Assembly (NCBI RefSeq): GCF_011777495.1
Contig: NZ_JAATJS010000003.1
Location: 434,001 to 498,000 of the forward strand
Source: Microvirga terricola
GTDB taxonomy: Bacteria; Pseudomonadota; Alphaproteobacteria; Rhizobiales; Beijerinckiaceae
Reading direction: 5' to 3'
DNA length: 64,000 bases
Part shown: one piece after another, positions 36,030 to 45,054 of the stretch
Layout of the letters: each line of letters opens with the position of its first letter
How positions within the stretch are numbered: the first letter of the stretch is position 1
The notes under the pieces: model-generated
Seen by the model: only the letters and a program-made list of their open reading frames with translations
Databases searched by the model: none
Told to the model about the DNA's origin: nothing
Position numbers and translations under genes: made by a program

Positions 36030-38186
36030 TTATCCGTTGACGCGGTCGACGCGGCTGACCACGCGCTTGGCGCGCAGCTCCGCGATGATGGCGTTGAGAT
36101 GCTTGAGGTCCCAGACCGTCAGGTCGACGGTCATGTCCGTGAAGTCTTGGGTGCGGCGCTTCATCGACACGTTGTCGATGTTGCCGTCATGGTCGGCAAT
36201 GACTTGCGCGATCTGCGCCAATGAGCCCGGCTCATTGATCGATTGCAGCTTGATGCGCGCGGGGAAGCGCTGGCGGTCGCTGGTCTCCAGATCCCAGCGC
36301 ACGTCGATCCAACGGTCTGGCTCGTTGTCGAAAGCGGCGAGCGCGGAAGACTGGATCGGATAGATCGTCACGCCTTCGCCGGGCGTCAGAATGCCGACGA
36401 TGCGGTCACCCGGGACGGCGCCGCCTTCCGGCGCGAAGCGGATCGGCATGTCGGAATTGAGCCCCCTGATCGGGATACCGGAAGGCGTCGACTCGCCGCT
36501 CTGGCCGTCGGCTTGGGCGACGCCCACCGTGGGCACCGGGCGCCGCTCGTCCTTGTAGTCGGGATAGACCGCGCGCACCACGTCGCCGGAAAACATCTCG
36601 CCGCGTCCGACGGCGGCCAGCACGTCCTCCATGGAGGCGCGGGCGAGGCGGGGGAGGGCGCCTTTCAGCTTCTCGTCGGAGAAGGCGCGGCCCGCGCGCT
36701 CGAAAGCGCGCTCCAGGATTTGATGGCCGAGGCCGGTATATTGCCGCCGCACGGCGGCGCGGGTGGCGCGGCGGATCGAGGCGCGCGCCTTGCCGGTCAT
36801 AACGAGCGACTCCCAGGCCGCAGGTGGCGTCTGACCGTCCGCGCGGACGATCTCGACCTCGTCGCCGTTCTGCAATTCGGTGAGCAGTGGCGACATGCGC
36901 CCGTTGATCTTGCAGCCGACCGCGGTGTTGCCGACATCGGTGTGCACCGCATAGGCGAAATCGATGGGCGTAGCCCCACGCGGCAGGGCGATGAGGCGGC
37001 CCTTCGGCGTGAAGCAGAAGACCTGATCGTGAAAGAGTTCGAGCTTGGTGTGCTCCAGAAACTCTTCCGGATTGTCACCTTCCGCCAAAAGATCGATGGT
37101 GCGCCGCAGCCATTGATAGGCGCGGCTTTCTTTGGCGAGGCGCGAGGAGTCGTTGACGCCTTCCTTGTAGAGCGCGTGCGCGGCGATGCCGTATTCCGCA
37201 ATCTCGTCCATGTCGCGGGTGCGGATCTGCAGCTCGACGCGCTGGCGGCCAGGGCCGATCACCGTGGTATGGATCGAGCGGTAATCGTTCTGCTTCGGAG
37301 TCGAGATGTAATCCTTGTACCGCCCCGGCACCATCGGCCAGGTGGTGTGGACCACGCCGAGCGCGCGATAACATTCGTCGTTGGTGCCGACGATGACGCG
37401 GAAGCCGAAGATGTCGGAGAGCTGCTCGAAGGAGACGGACTTGCGCTCCATCTTGCGCCAGATCGAATAGGGCCGCTTCTGCCGTCCCGTGACCTCCGCC
37501 TCGATGCCCTGCGCCAGGAGCTTGGCCTTCAGGTCCTGCTCGATCTCCTCGACGAGCTTTTCGGATTTGGATGTGACCTCGCGCAGGTGCCGGCTGATCG
37601 CCTCATAGGCTTCCGGGTCGAGGTTCTGGAAGGAGAGGCCCTCCAACTCCTCGCGCATTTCCTGAATACCCATGCGCCCGGCGAGCGGCGCGTAGATCTC
37701 CAGCGTCTCCTCGGCGATGCGCTTGCGCTTTTCGGGCGGCATGAAGCCCAAGGTGCGCATGTTGTGCAGGCGGTCGGCGAGCTTGACCAGAAGCACGCGC
37801 ACGTCGTCCGCGACGGCCAGCAGGAGCTTGCGGAAGTTTTCGCCCTGCGCCGCTCGTTTCGACACGAGGTCGAGGCGCTTGATCTTGGTGAGGCCATCGA
37901 CCAGCGCGCCGATCTGCGGCCCGAAGGACTTGTTGATCTCTTCAAGCGTCGCCTGCGTGTCCTCCACCGTGTCGTGGAGCACCGCCGCCGCGATGGTGGC
38001 ATCGTCGAGCTTGAGATCGGTGAGGATGGCCGCGACTTCGAGCGGATGGCCGAAGAAGAGGTCGCCGGAGGCCCGTTTCTGGTTGCCATGCGCCATCATG
38101 GCGTAGACGTAAGCCCGGTTCAGAAGCGCCTCGTCGGTCGAGGGGTTGTAGCGCTTGACCCGCTCGACAAGTTCATATTGGCGCAT
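36030..38186 (-). CDS. rsh: Bifunctional (p)ppGpp synthetase/hydrolase (RelA/SpoT homolog)
   Basis: This 718-residue enzyme makes and degrades the alarmone (p)ppGpp. The N-terminal HD hydrolase domain is intact (H33, H47, H71-D72), so it should be able to hydrolyse. The synthetase domain has YKDYISTPKQNDYRSIHT and VELQIRT. TGS (FTPKGRLIALPRGATPIDFAYAVHT) and a C-terminal ACT domain follow. It is the single long Rsh expected in an alphaproteobacterium. It lies downstream of rpoZ, with a terminator between them. Confidence 0.95.
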   Translation of the reverse strand: MRQYELVERVKRYNPSTDEALLNRAYVYAMMAHGNQKRASGDLFFGHPLEVAAILTDLKLDDATIAAAVLHDTVEDTQATLEEINKSFGPQIGALVDGLTKIKRLDLVSKRAAQGENFRKLLLAVADDVRVLLVKLADRLHNMRTLGFMPPEKRKRIAEETLEIYAPLAGRMGIQEMREELEGLSFQNLDPEAYEAISRHLREVTSKSEKLVEEIEQDLKAKLLAQGIEAEVTGRQKRPYSIWRKMERKSVSFEQLSDIFGFRVIVGTNDECYRALGVVHTTWPMVPGRYKDYISTPKQNDYRSIHTTVIGPGRQRVELQIRTRDMDEIAEYGIAAHALYKEGVNDSSRLAKESRAYQWLRRTIDLLAEGDNPEEFLEHTKLELFHDQVFCFTPKGRLIALPRGATPIDFAYAVHTDVGNTAVGCKINGRMSPLLTELQNGDEVEIVRADGQTPPAAWESLVMTGKARASIRRATRAAVRRQYTGLGHQILERAFERAGRAFSDEKLKGALPRLARASMEDVLAAVGRGEMFSGDVVRAVYPDYKDERRPVPTVGVAQADGQSGESTPSGIPIRGLNSDMPIRFAPEGGAVPGDRIVGILTPGEGVTIYPIQSSALAAFDNEPDRWIDVRWDLETSDRQRFPARIKLQSINEPGSLAQIAQVIADHDGNIDNVSMKRRTQDFTDMTVDLTVWDLKHLNAIIAELRAKRVVSRVDRVNG

Positions 38187-38300
38187 CATCCGGCCGCCGT
38201 CTCCTTTTCACCTCGGTTTAGGGGGGCTGAAGTTAAAAGGATATTGTGGGCGGGGGGCTCTCTGCAAGATTTCTCATTGCCTCAGCAGGCTTGAGGAACA

Positions 38301-38327
38301 AAAAGCCCGGCGCTGGGCCGGGCTTTT
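38301..38327 (-). terminator. Terminator after rpoZ
   Basis: A perfect 10-bp stem (AAAAGCCCGG at 38301-38310, CCGGGCTTTT at 38318-38327) ends in a T-run on the minus strand, 29 bases after the rpoZ stop. It lies between rpoZ and rsh, so rsh probably has its own promoter or depends on read-through. Confidence 0.88.
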
Positions 38328-38355
38328 CGGAAAAAATCGCTTGGTTTGCCGAGGC

Positions 38356-38757
38356 TTATTCGCGGTCGTCGTCGTCCGCGCTGCTGCTCGGGGGCACGAG
38401 GCCTTCGAGGCCGCGCAGCAGGTCCTCTTCGCTCATGCGGTCGAACTGCACGTCCGAGTCGTCCCCGCTGGAAGCAGCGGCGGCGGTGTTGCCGATAAGC
38501 GGAACAGTCTCGGCCTCCGGCTCGTCCACTTCGACATACTTCTGCATGGAGTGGATGAGCTGCTCCTTCAGATCGTCGGGAGCGATGGTTTCGTCCGCGA
38601 TCTCGCGGAGAGCCACGACGGGATTTTTGTCACGGTCGCGGTCGATAGTGAGCGGCGAGCCCGAGGAGATCAGGCGGGCGCGGTGGCTGGCGAGCAGCAC
38701 GAGCTCAAACCGGTTGTCGACCTTGTCGATGCAATCTTCGACGGTCACACGAGCCAT
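38356..38757 (-). CDS. rpoZ: DNA-directed RNA polymerase omega subunit
   Basis: This 133-residue protein begins [28 protein letters not shown], the omega signature that also forms part of ppGpp site 1 in other proteobacteria. The core is followed by an acidic C-terminal extension typical of alphaproteobacterial omega. The start at 38757 was chosen to give the canonical N-terminus. It is transcribed toward rsh. Confidence 0.95.
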   Translation of the reverse strand: MARVTVEDCIDKVDNRFELVLLASHRARLISSGSPLTIDRDRDKNPVVALREIADETIAPDDLKEQLIHSMQKYVEVDEPEAETVPLIGNTAAAASSGDDSDVQFDRMSEEDLLRGLEGLVPPSSSADDDDRE

Positions 38758-39187
38758 GAAGAGGCTCCTTCTCAAGGTTCGAAAAAACTGGAAGCGCGGT
38801 AAGTACACCGGACGGTTGGATAAAACAAGGGGAGGGGGCCCTTTGGCGCACCGTCCCGGTGCGTCGTGAGGCAGGCCTTTGTGAGTTCTGCCATGTCAAA
38901 GAGCAAGCGCCTTCGGGCGCGGGGCTTTGGGGCTCCGGGCCTGAAGGGGATCGAGGGAGGCGCGGTGTGCGGTCCGGCTCGATGGCAGCTTGGCCTGGGC
39001 CTCCCGCCGGGTGGGGTTGCGTTTCCCCCAGCCGCGGGACCGTGCCCGACCCCACAATTCACGACGCCTCGCGAGCGCTGCCCCTCGGTGGGCCGGGACA
39101 GCCTCACCATATCCATCTCAGGAATAATGCGGGATATTATACTTCGCGTACCCAAATGTTATTCCTAACATCGCAGGAGGGTAGCTG
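38758..39187. promoter_or_regulatory. Intergenic region between rpoZ and the lone RelA/SpoT-domain gene
   Basis: This is 430 bases without a convincing gene. The rpoZ side (38760-39080) is very GC-rich and has no coding or RNA-gene signature that I can identify. The last 70 bases change abruptly to AT-rich sequence and carry the likely promoter and ribosome-binding site (GGAGG at 39176-39180) of the gene at 39188. TATACT at 39138-39143 is a plausible -10 element; no good -35 is seen. Confidence 0.5.
39120..39166 (+). promoter_or_regulatory. Inverted repeat flanking the promoter of the RelA/SpoT-domain gene
   Basis: AGGAATAA (39120-39127) and TTATTCCT (39159-39166) are perfect complements separated by 31 bases that include the -10-like TATACT. 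The arrangement fits an operator pair for a dimeric repressor, or a hairpin in the leader. Which of these applies cannot be told from sequence alone. Confidence 0.5.
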
Positions 39188-40309
39188 ATGACCCTTGCCG
39201 CGATCTCGGTGGAGCTAGGGCCGCCCCTCGATTGCGAGGAAGAAGAATGGCTTCTGGCGCTTGCCGATATGGAGAATTGGACTGCCCCGGAGTTCTCAAG
39301 GAACCAAGCCGATAGGGCTGGCGATGTCCTGCGTGGGACTGTCACGCCGGGGGATGAGGCTCTATGGGTCTATCGGGTCATCAATAACTGGCGTCAGTCG
39401 CATGACTTCCCCCTCGCACGGATAAGGCTTGATCTAAGGCGGCATGCGAGGCGAGTGCAAAAGACCGCCTTAGTTGTCGGTCGGATCAAGCGCCTGCAAT
39501 CGGTCAGAGAGAAGTTGCGTACTAACGACACAATGGATTTGACCCAAATTCAGGACATTGGCGGTTGCCGCGCCGTCATGAAATCCATGGCAGAAGTAAA
39601 TCGCCTACTCGAGATCTACAAAGAGAGAAACGACTTCGAGCATATGTTCAGGTGGCAAAGCCCGTACATCGACAACCCAAAGCCTACCGGATATAGAAGC
39701 CACCACTTAATCTACCAATTCCAGAACACGCCGGGCGGAACCGATGTTTTTAATAAGCATCGGGTCGAAATGCAGATCCGCACTAGGCTTCAACATGCCT
39801 GGGCAACTGCGGTTGAGACTGTGGGGATGTTCACTGGACACGCCCTCAAGGCGAATGTCGGAGACCAGGATTGGCTGCGTCTCTTTGCGCTAATGTCTTC
39901 TGAGTTTGCCGAGATGGAGGGTACTGCTGTCGTTCCAGGAACCCCAGAGCGGCGTTCGGATCGTGTCTATGAAATCCGGCATCTCGCCAAGCAGCTTAGG
40001 GCTGTCCAGACACTCGATGCGTACAGCCATGCCGTTTATGAGTTAGGCCACTTCGAGAAGCACGCGAGATATTTTCTCCTTCAATACGACTATAAAGCAA
40101 ACAAAATCTATGCCGAAGGCTTCTTCCGAGGTGAGATCAAGACAGCGAATGCTTGGTACGAAGAAGCGGAGAAGGAAGCCACCGCTCGAAACCGAAACGT
40201 CGTTCTAGTATCTGCCGACTCCTTGGATCAATTACGCTCTGCTTACCCAAATTACTTTCTGGATGCAGGAAAATTCACGAACCATCTTTGGCGCGTGATC
40301 CAGAAGTAG
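39188..40309 (+). CDS. Lone RelA/SpoT synthetase-domain protein (possible small alarmone synthetase or toxSAS)
   Basis: This 373-residue protein has one RelA/SpoT nucleotidyltransferase domain (about 70-215) and no HD, TGS or ACT domain. Likely active-site residues are present: R99-I-K101, D123 in QDIGGCRAV, Y169 in TGYRSHH, E194 and Q196 in VEMQIRT, and H203. The C-terminal 150 residues are a helical domain I cannot name; it contains Y353-P-N-Y356. GC content is visibly lower than the flanks and codons AGG, AGA, CTA and TTA, rare in the neighbours, recur, so it was probably acquired horizontally. It could make an alarmone, pyrophosphorylate tRNA as known toxSAS enzymes do, or act in phage defence. 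Confidence 0.85.
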   Translation: MTLAAISVELGPPLDCEEEEWLLALADMENWTAPEFSRNQADRAGDVLRGTVTPGDEALWVYRVINNWRQSHDFPLARIRLDLRRHARRVQKTALVVGRIKRLQSVREKLRTNDTMDLTQIQDIGGCRAVMKSMAEVNRLLEIYKERNDFEHMFRWQSPYIDNPKPTGYRSHHLIYQFQNTPGGTDVFNKHRVEMQIRTRLQHAWATAVETVGMFTGHALKANVGDQDWLRLFALMSSEFAEMEGTAVVPGTPERRSDRVYEIRHLAKQLRAVQTLDAYSHAVYELGHFEKHARYFLLQYDYKANKIYAEGFFRGEIKTANAWYEEAEKEATARNRNVVLVSADSLDQLRSAYPNYFLDAGKFTNHLWRVIQK

Positions 40310-40434
40310 GCTTTCGACGCGCCTTCAAGGCCATTGCGCATCCGGATCTCCGGCGGCAGGCCGTGGCGCTCGTGCGGGCGATTGCGGCGGTGAAGGCGTG
40401 GACCCTTTGCCTCTGTCATCCCCGGGCTCGCTGA
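40310..40434 (+). pseudogene. Possible 3' remnant of an XRE-type regulator
   Basis: Directly after the RelA/SpoT-domain stop, in another frame and at the GC-rich composition of the host, the sequence reads GFRRAFKAIAHPDLRRQAVA and LVRAIAAVKA without a start of its own. This resembles the C-terminal helix of rhizobial XRE/SinR-like regulators, which typically end in a RAF-x-x-IxDP-x-RR-x-x-x-x-LV pattern. It may be the tail of a gene whose main part was replaced by the incoming gene. Recognition is from memory of the family and is uncertain. Confidence 0.4.
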
Positions 40435-40450
40435 GAGTCGAGGATCGAAA

Positions 40451-40471
40451 TGGCCGGGACAAGCCCGGCCA
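40451..40471. terminator. Hairpin between lone RelA/SpoT-domain gene and RTX gene
   Basis: TGGCCGGG (40451-40458) and CCCGGCCA (40464-40471) form a perfect 8-bp stem with loop ACAAG. The same core (ATGGCCGGGACA) recurs singly near 42723, so it may be a dispersed intergenic repeat. No U-run follows. Confidence 0.5.
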
Positions 40472-40504
40472 CGACGACATTGTTCGTGTTACGGCAGCTG
40501 TGGA

Positions 40505-42424
40505 TCAGATCACGAAGATGTCCGCGTAGGTCATCTTGAGGTTCTTCGACAAAACGGCGATCTCCACCGCCTTGATGCTGCCGGTCCCATCCGCGTCGTA
40601 GGAAAGAACGCCGGTCTTCTTGTTGTAGATGATCCTGTCGTCGGCATCGTGCGCGCCGCTGCCCACCCAGAACGCCTTCTTGTCGATCTTCAGCGGCTTC
40701 TTGGGCGTGCCCTTTCCGATCTTCGTCATGTACTTGTTCTCGAGATAGATGCTGTCGTCCCGGACATTGAAGTCGAGCACCCGGTCGAGATTCGTCTTCT
40801 TGTTGAGCTTGGTGTCGAAGACGAAAATGTCCTTGCCCACACCTCCGGTCAGCGTATCGAGGCCGAGGCCCGCCAACGTGTTGCCCGCGCCGCCGATCAG
40901 CATGTCGTTGCCGCTAAGGCCGTTGAGCACGTTCGCTGAAGCATTGCCGGTGACTGTGTTGGCGCTGTCGTTGCCGGTGAGATTGATCGCCCCGGTTTCC
41001 AGGGCCGACAGGTTCTCAAAGGTGGCGCCGAGGACGTAAGAGAAGCCGGCAAAGATGGTATCGGTCCCGCCATTGGCCTGCTCGATAAGAATATCTTCTG
41101 CGTCGATCACGTAAATGTCGTCGCCCGCGCCGCCGGTGAGCGTGTCGCGGCCCGTGCCGCCGTCCAGCCGGTCGCTTCCATCCTCACCATGAAGATCGTC
41201 ATTACCGGCGCCGCCAGAGAGGCTGTCGTCACCCCCGCCGCCACGCAGGACGTCCGCGCCGTTGGTGCCCGCGAACTGTTCGCTTCCATCGGTCCCGGTC
41301 CAGTTGATGCCGGGGCTCCGCGGATCGAAGATCTGGGCCTTGATGTGGCTCGGCGGGCCGCCGGGGCCGCCGCCGTCATCCGCCCAGCCCACGACGAAAC
41401 GCCCGTCCGCGAGCCCCGTGATCGTCGGGTCGGTTTGCATGCCGGCATTTCCGTTCGGATGGACCGTGAAGGAATCGCCCGTGGCGGTTCCGTTGCTGGC
41501 GAAGGCGCGGGCGATGATGTCGTTCGAGGTTTTCTGGACGGCGATGGCGAAGCCGCCGTCGGCCAGCACCGTCACGGCCGTCTTCTCGTAACGCCGCCCT
41601 CCCGACAGAAGGTCGATGGTTTGCGAAGCAACCCCGTCGGCACCATAGATGATGGTTTGGACGGTGTCCGTGGAGAAGGGGTCGGATGCGATCCAGGTGA
41701 CGATGAACTTTCCGTCCTTGAGCGCCGTGATGCGCACGTCCGAACGGATGAGGTTCGGATCAACCGGGATAGTCCACTCCTGATCGATGGCGCTGGCGCT
41801 CTGGGAGCGCACCAAGATGCTGTTATCGGACGCCAGCGCGGCGGTGAGGAAGAGGCCTTTGTAACGACCGAAGTCAGTGACCGCCACAGACGGGGATTGG
41901 TATGTCCCGCCTATGATCATCGTTGTCCCGACCACGCCGCCGGTTGCACCGAACACAAAGTTCGAAACACCAGTGGTGCCGTTATAGCCGAGGTGGGACA
42001 CGAGGAATCCGTCGCCGAAGGCGGCAATAGCCGGCTTGGTCTGATCGCCGGCCGCACTCCCGAAAGTAATCTCATTGGCGTTGACCGGCTGCGCATTTTG
42101 GTCAAAGACGCGCGCCCGCACGTCCATGTTGGTTCCGTTGTACGATGCGAACGCCACGGCGAAGCCGCCGCCCTTCAGCGCCGTGACGACGGGGTTGATC
42201 TGGTAACCGCTGTCCACGGTGTTGACCTTGAAGGCATCTCCCTTCTTGCTGCCGTCCGCATTGAAGAGCTGGCCCCAAACATCGGTGTCGGCGTCATTGC
42301 CGTTGTCGGCCCATACCGCGACGAAGGTGCCGTCTTTGAGCGCCGTGAAATTCGAGTGATATTGCGTGCCGTCATCGGTGCTGCTGGCGTCGATTCTGGC
42401 TCCCCAAGAAACAGGTGCAGGCAT
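40505..42424 (-). CDS. RTX calcium-binding protein with propeller-like N-terminal repeats
   Basis: This protein of about 639 residues has two halves. Residues up to about 370 contain seven repeats of roughly 50 residues with the pattern P-x-I-TAL-x-DG-x-F-x-V-x-W (for example FTALKDGTFVAVW, ITALKDGKFIVTW, ITGLADGRFVVGW), which suggests a seven-bladed beta-propeller. Residues about 370-560 hold GGxGxDxLxGG calcium-binding nonapeptide repeats, and the end (LSYDADGTGSIKAVEIAVL) is the usual type I secretion region. There is no N-terminal signal. The ATG at 42424 follows GAGGAG; an ATG at 42493 is an alternative. Secretion genes are not adjacent. Function unknown, probably extracellular. Confidence 0.85.
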   Translation of the reverse strand: MPAPVSWGARIDASSTDDGTQYHSNFTALKDGTFVAVWADNGNDADTDVWGQLFNADGSKKGDAFKVNTVDSGYQINPVVTALKGGGFAVAFASYNGTNMDVRARVFDQNAQPVNANEITFGSAAGDQTKPAIAAFGDGFLVSHLGYNGTTGVSNFVFGATGGVVGTTMIIGGTYQSPSVAVTDFGRYKGLFLTAALASDNSILVRSQSASAIDQEWTIPVDPNLIRSDVRITALKDGKFIVTWIASDPFSTDTVQTIIYGADGVASQTIDLLSGGRRYEKTAVTVLADGGFAIAVQKTSNDIIARAFASNGTATGDSFTVHPNGNAGMQTDPTITGLADGRFVVGWADDGGGPGGPPSHIKAQIFDPRSPGINWTGTDGSEQFAGTNGADVLRGGGGDDSLSGGAGNDDLHGEDGSDRLDGGTGRDTLTGGAGDDIYVIDAEDILIEQANGGTDTIFAGFSYVLGATFENLSALETGAINLTGNDSANTVTGNASANVLNGLSGNDMLIGGAGNTLAGLGLDTLTGGVGKDIFVFDTKLNKKTNLDRVLDFNVRDDSIYLENKYMTKIGKGTPKKPLKIDKKAFWVGSGAHDADDRIIYNKKTGVLSYDADGTGSIKAVEIAVLSKNLKMTYADIFVI

Positions 42425-42588
42425 GGCTTGGCTCTCCTCGTCTCGCGCTTGCCCCTTGAGAGCGCGACCGCGCGCGGGGGCGAAAGTTGACATGGTCAGA
42501 AGCCCTTCAAACCCGGGACTTCCGTTCACGACTTTCCTAGGCAAGTGATTTCCCTAGCGACCCATGTGAACAAACGGTATTTTTCCGC

Positions 42589-42608
42589 CACGTGCGCGGA
42601 CGCACGTG
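42589..42608. promoter_or_regulatory. Palindrome CACGTGCG-CGGA-CGCACGTG in the RTX/fabD intergenic region
   Basis: A perfect 8-bp inverted repeat with a four-base spacer lies 165 bases upstream of the RTX start and 264 bases before fabD. It stands alone in the 447-base divergent gap 42425-42871, in which no gene was recognised. It may be an operator for the RTX gene or an RNA hairpin. Confidence 0.5.
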
Positions 42609-42871
42609 AGAATTGTGTGTTCAAAGATGGGCCGCGCGACCCTCGCCTATCCGTCCAGCTCCGGAGAGCGCCCGGACAAGGACGCTCCGCCTTTGCGTCG
42701 TGAAGGGGAGGGAATAAACGATCATGGCCGGGACAGTGGTGGGGCGTTAAGAGGAACGACGAGCCCAAACTGTCCACGCATCAAGCCTCGCCCCAACCCC
42801 CACCGCGCTTGACTAAACTTCGCCGCAATGCCAGTTCCGCGCGGGTTTTCAACAGACAAAGGCGGCTCGGC

Positions 42872-43819
42872 ATGAAGCGCGCATTCATCTTTCCGGGGCA
42901 GGGAAGCCAGGCGGTCGGGATGGGCAAGGCTCTCGCGGAAAACTTTCCGCAGGCCAAGGCGGTTTTCGACGAGGTGGATGACGCCCTCTCGCAAAAGCTC
43001 TCCGCTATCATGTGGGACGGTCCTGCCGAGGACCTGACGCTCACCGCGAACACGCAGCCCGCCCTGATGGCCGTCAGCCTCGCCGCGATCCGCGTGCTGG
43101 AGGCGGAGGCCGGGCTCGACCTGAAGAAGCACGCGACTTACGTCGCGGGCCACTCGCTCGGCGAATATTCGGCGCTTGCCGCCGCCGGCAGCCTTTCCAT
43201 CGCCGACACGGCGCGGCTTTTGCGCATTCGCGGCAACGCCATGCAGAACGCGGTGCCGGTGGGGCAGGGCGCGATGGCGGCGCTCCTCGGGCTCGAATAC
43301 GACGCGGCGCTCGAAGTCGCCAAGGCGGCGGCTCAGGGCGAGGTTTGTGACGCAGCCAACGACAATGGCGGCGCGCAGGTCGTGGTGTCCGGCCACAAGG
43401 CGGCGGTGGAGCGGGCGGTCGTCATCGCCCAGGAAAAGGGCGCGAAACGCGCGGTGATGCTGGCCGTGTCCGCCCCCTTCCATTGCGCGCTCATGGCGCC
43501 TGCTGCGGAGGCGATGCGCGAGGCTTTGGCGAAGGTGACCGTGAACGCGCCTGTCGTGCCGGTCGTCGCCAACGTGGAAGCGGCCCCCATCACCGACCCC
43601 AACGCGATCCGCGACGCCCTGGTGCGTCAGGTCACGGGCACCGTGCGCTGGCGCGAGAGCGTCGCCTATATGGCAGCTCAAGGGGTTGATTCATTCTACG
43701 AGGTCGGCTCCGGCAAGGTGCTGACCGGACTCGTCAAGCGCATCGCGGCGGGGGCCTCGTCGGCTGCCATCGGCACCCCTGAGGATGTCGCCGCCTTCAA
43801 AGCGTCCCTGCAAGGATAA
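42872..43819 (+). CDS. fabD: Malonyl-CoA:acyl carrier protein transacylase
   Basis: This 315-residue enzyme loads malonate onto ACP for fatty-acid synthesis. The start MKRAFIFPGQGSQAVGMG gives the canonical N-terminus; the open frame further upstream is not homologous. The nucleophile is S95 in GHSLGEYSALAAAG and the partner is H204 in SAPFHCALM. It is the first gene of the cluster fabD-fabG-acpP-fabF, 15 bases before fabG. Confidence 0.96.
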   Translation: MKRAFIFPGQGSQAVGMGKALAENFPQAKAVFDEVDDALSQKLSAIMWDGPAEDLTLTANTQPALMAVSLAAIRVLEAEAGLDLKKHATYVAGHSLGEYSALAAAGSLSIADTARLLRIRGNAMQNAVPVGQGAMAALLGLEYDAALEVAKAAAQGEVCDAANDNGGAQVVVSGHKAAVERAVVIAQEKGAKRAVMLAVSAPFHCALMAPAAEAMREALAKVTVNAPVVPVVANVEAAPITDPNAIRDALVRQVTGTVRWRESVAYMAAQGVDSFYEVGSGKVLTGLVKRIAAGASSAAIGTPEDVAAFKASLQG

Positions 43820-43834
43820 CAGGAGAGCCTTCCC

Positions 43835-44570
<736 letters not shown>

Positions 44571-44572
<2 letters not shown>

Positions 44573-44589
44573 AGGGGCTTAGCCCCTCT
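44571..44589 (+). repeat. Hairpin at the fabG stop codon
   Basis: AGAGGGGCT and AGCCCCTCT are perfect complements around a single T, giving a 7-bp stem with a five-base loop in RNA. No U-run follows; it may protect the fabD-fabG transcript or weakly terminate it. Confidence 0.55.
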
Positions 44590-44808
44590 GACGGAATCTG
44601 TTTGCGAAAGTCCGACACCCCTCGCCAGAGGCGATAAGCTTGTGTTAAGGATTTTCTCGATTCAGGTCGGAGGGGTTGACCGGCGCGGAAAAATGCGGCT
44701 TTGCACGGCGCAAGGTAGCGGTTCCAGCGTTGTCGGCTGAGCAGCTGATCTAATTTCGATTTCTTGACCCGCCCAATTCCGAGGCGGCAGCCACTGAGGA
44801 AAAATACG
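44590..44808 (+). promoter_or_regulatory. Promoter region of acpP
   Basis: This 219-base gap separates fabG from acpP. A separate strong promoter here is expected because acpP is needed in large amounts. No defined -35/-10 pair or operator was found with certainty. TGAGGA about 11 bases before the ATG is the likely ribosome-binding site. Confidence 0.4.
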
Positions 44809-45045
44809 ATGAGTGACGTCGCTGATCGCGTGAAGAAGATCGTTGTCGAGCACCTGGGCGTCGACGCCGAGAAGGTGACCGACAATGCCAACTTCATCGA
44901 CGACCTGGGCGCCGACAGCCTTGATACCGTCGAGCTCGTGATGGCCTTCGAGGAAGAGTTCAACGTCGAGATCCCGGACGATGCGGCCGAGACCATCGTG
45001 ACGGTCGGCGACGCCATCAAGTTCCTCGAGAAGAACGCGGCCTAA
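44809..45045 (+). CDS. acpP: Acyl carrier protein
   Basis: This 78-residue acidic protein carries acyl chains on a phosphopantetheine arm attached at S37 in [11 protein letters not shown]. It begins [18 protein letters not shown], the alphaproteobacterial form. The start at 44809 is set by this N-terminus. It is followed by a perfect hairpin before fabF, which would let it be made in excess. Confidence 0.97.
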   Translation: MSDVADRVKKIVVEHLGVDAEKVTDNANFIDDLGADSLDTVELVMAFEEEFNVEIPDDAAETIVTVGDAIKFLEKNAA

Positions 45046-45054
45046 AAAGCCATG

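Noticed and set aside
36243..38294. 683-codon open frame antisense to rsh
   Set aside because: It mirrors the codon-position GC bias of rsh, has no ribosome-binding site or recognisable domain and is His/Arg/Asp-rich as antisense frames in high-GC genes are.
38860..39060. GC-rich structured stretch considered as tmRNA, SRP RNA or RNase P RNA
   Set aside because: None of the conserved core sequences of these RNAs could be found on either strand.
38859..39188. Possible small antitoxin ORF (109 codons) ending at the RelA/SpoT-domain start with a TGATG overlap
   Set aside because: The overlap is attractive, but composition changes within the frame from GC-rich to AT-rich, no ribosome-binding site precedes it and the product looks like random Gly/Pro/Arg sequence. 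A shorter ten-codon leader from 39156 also lacks a ribosome-binding site.
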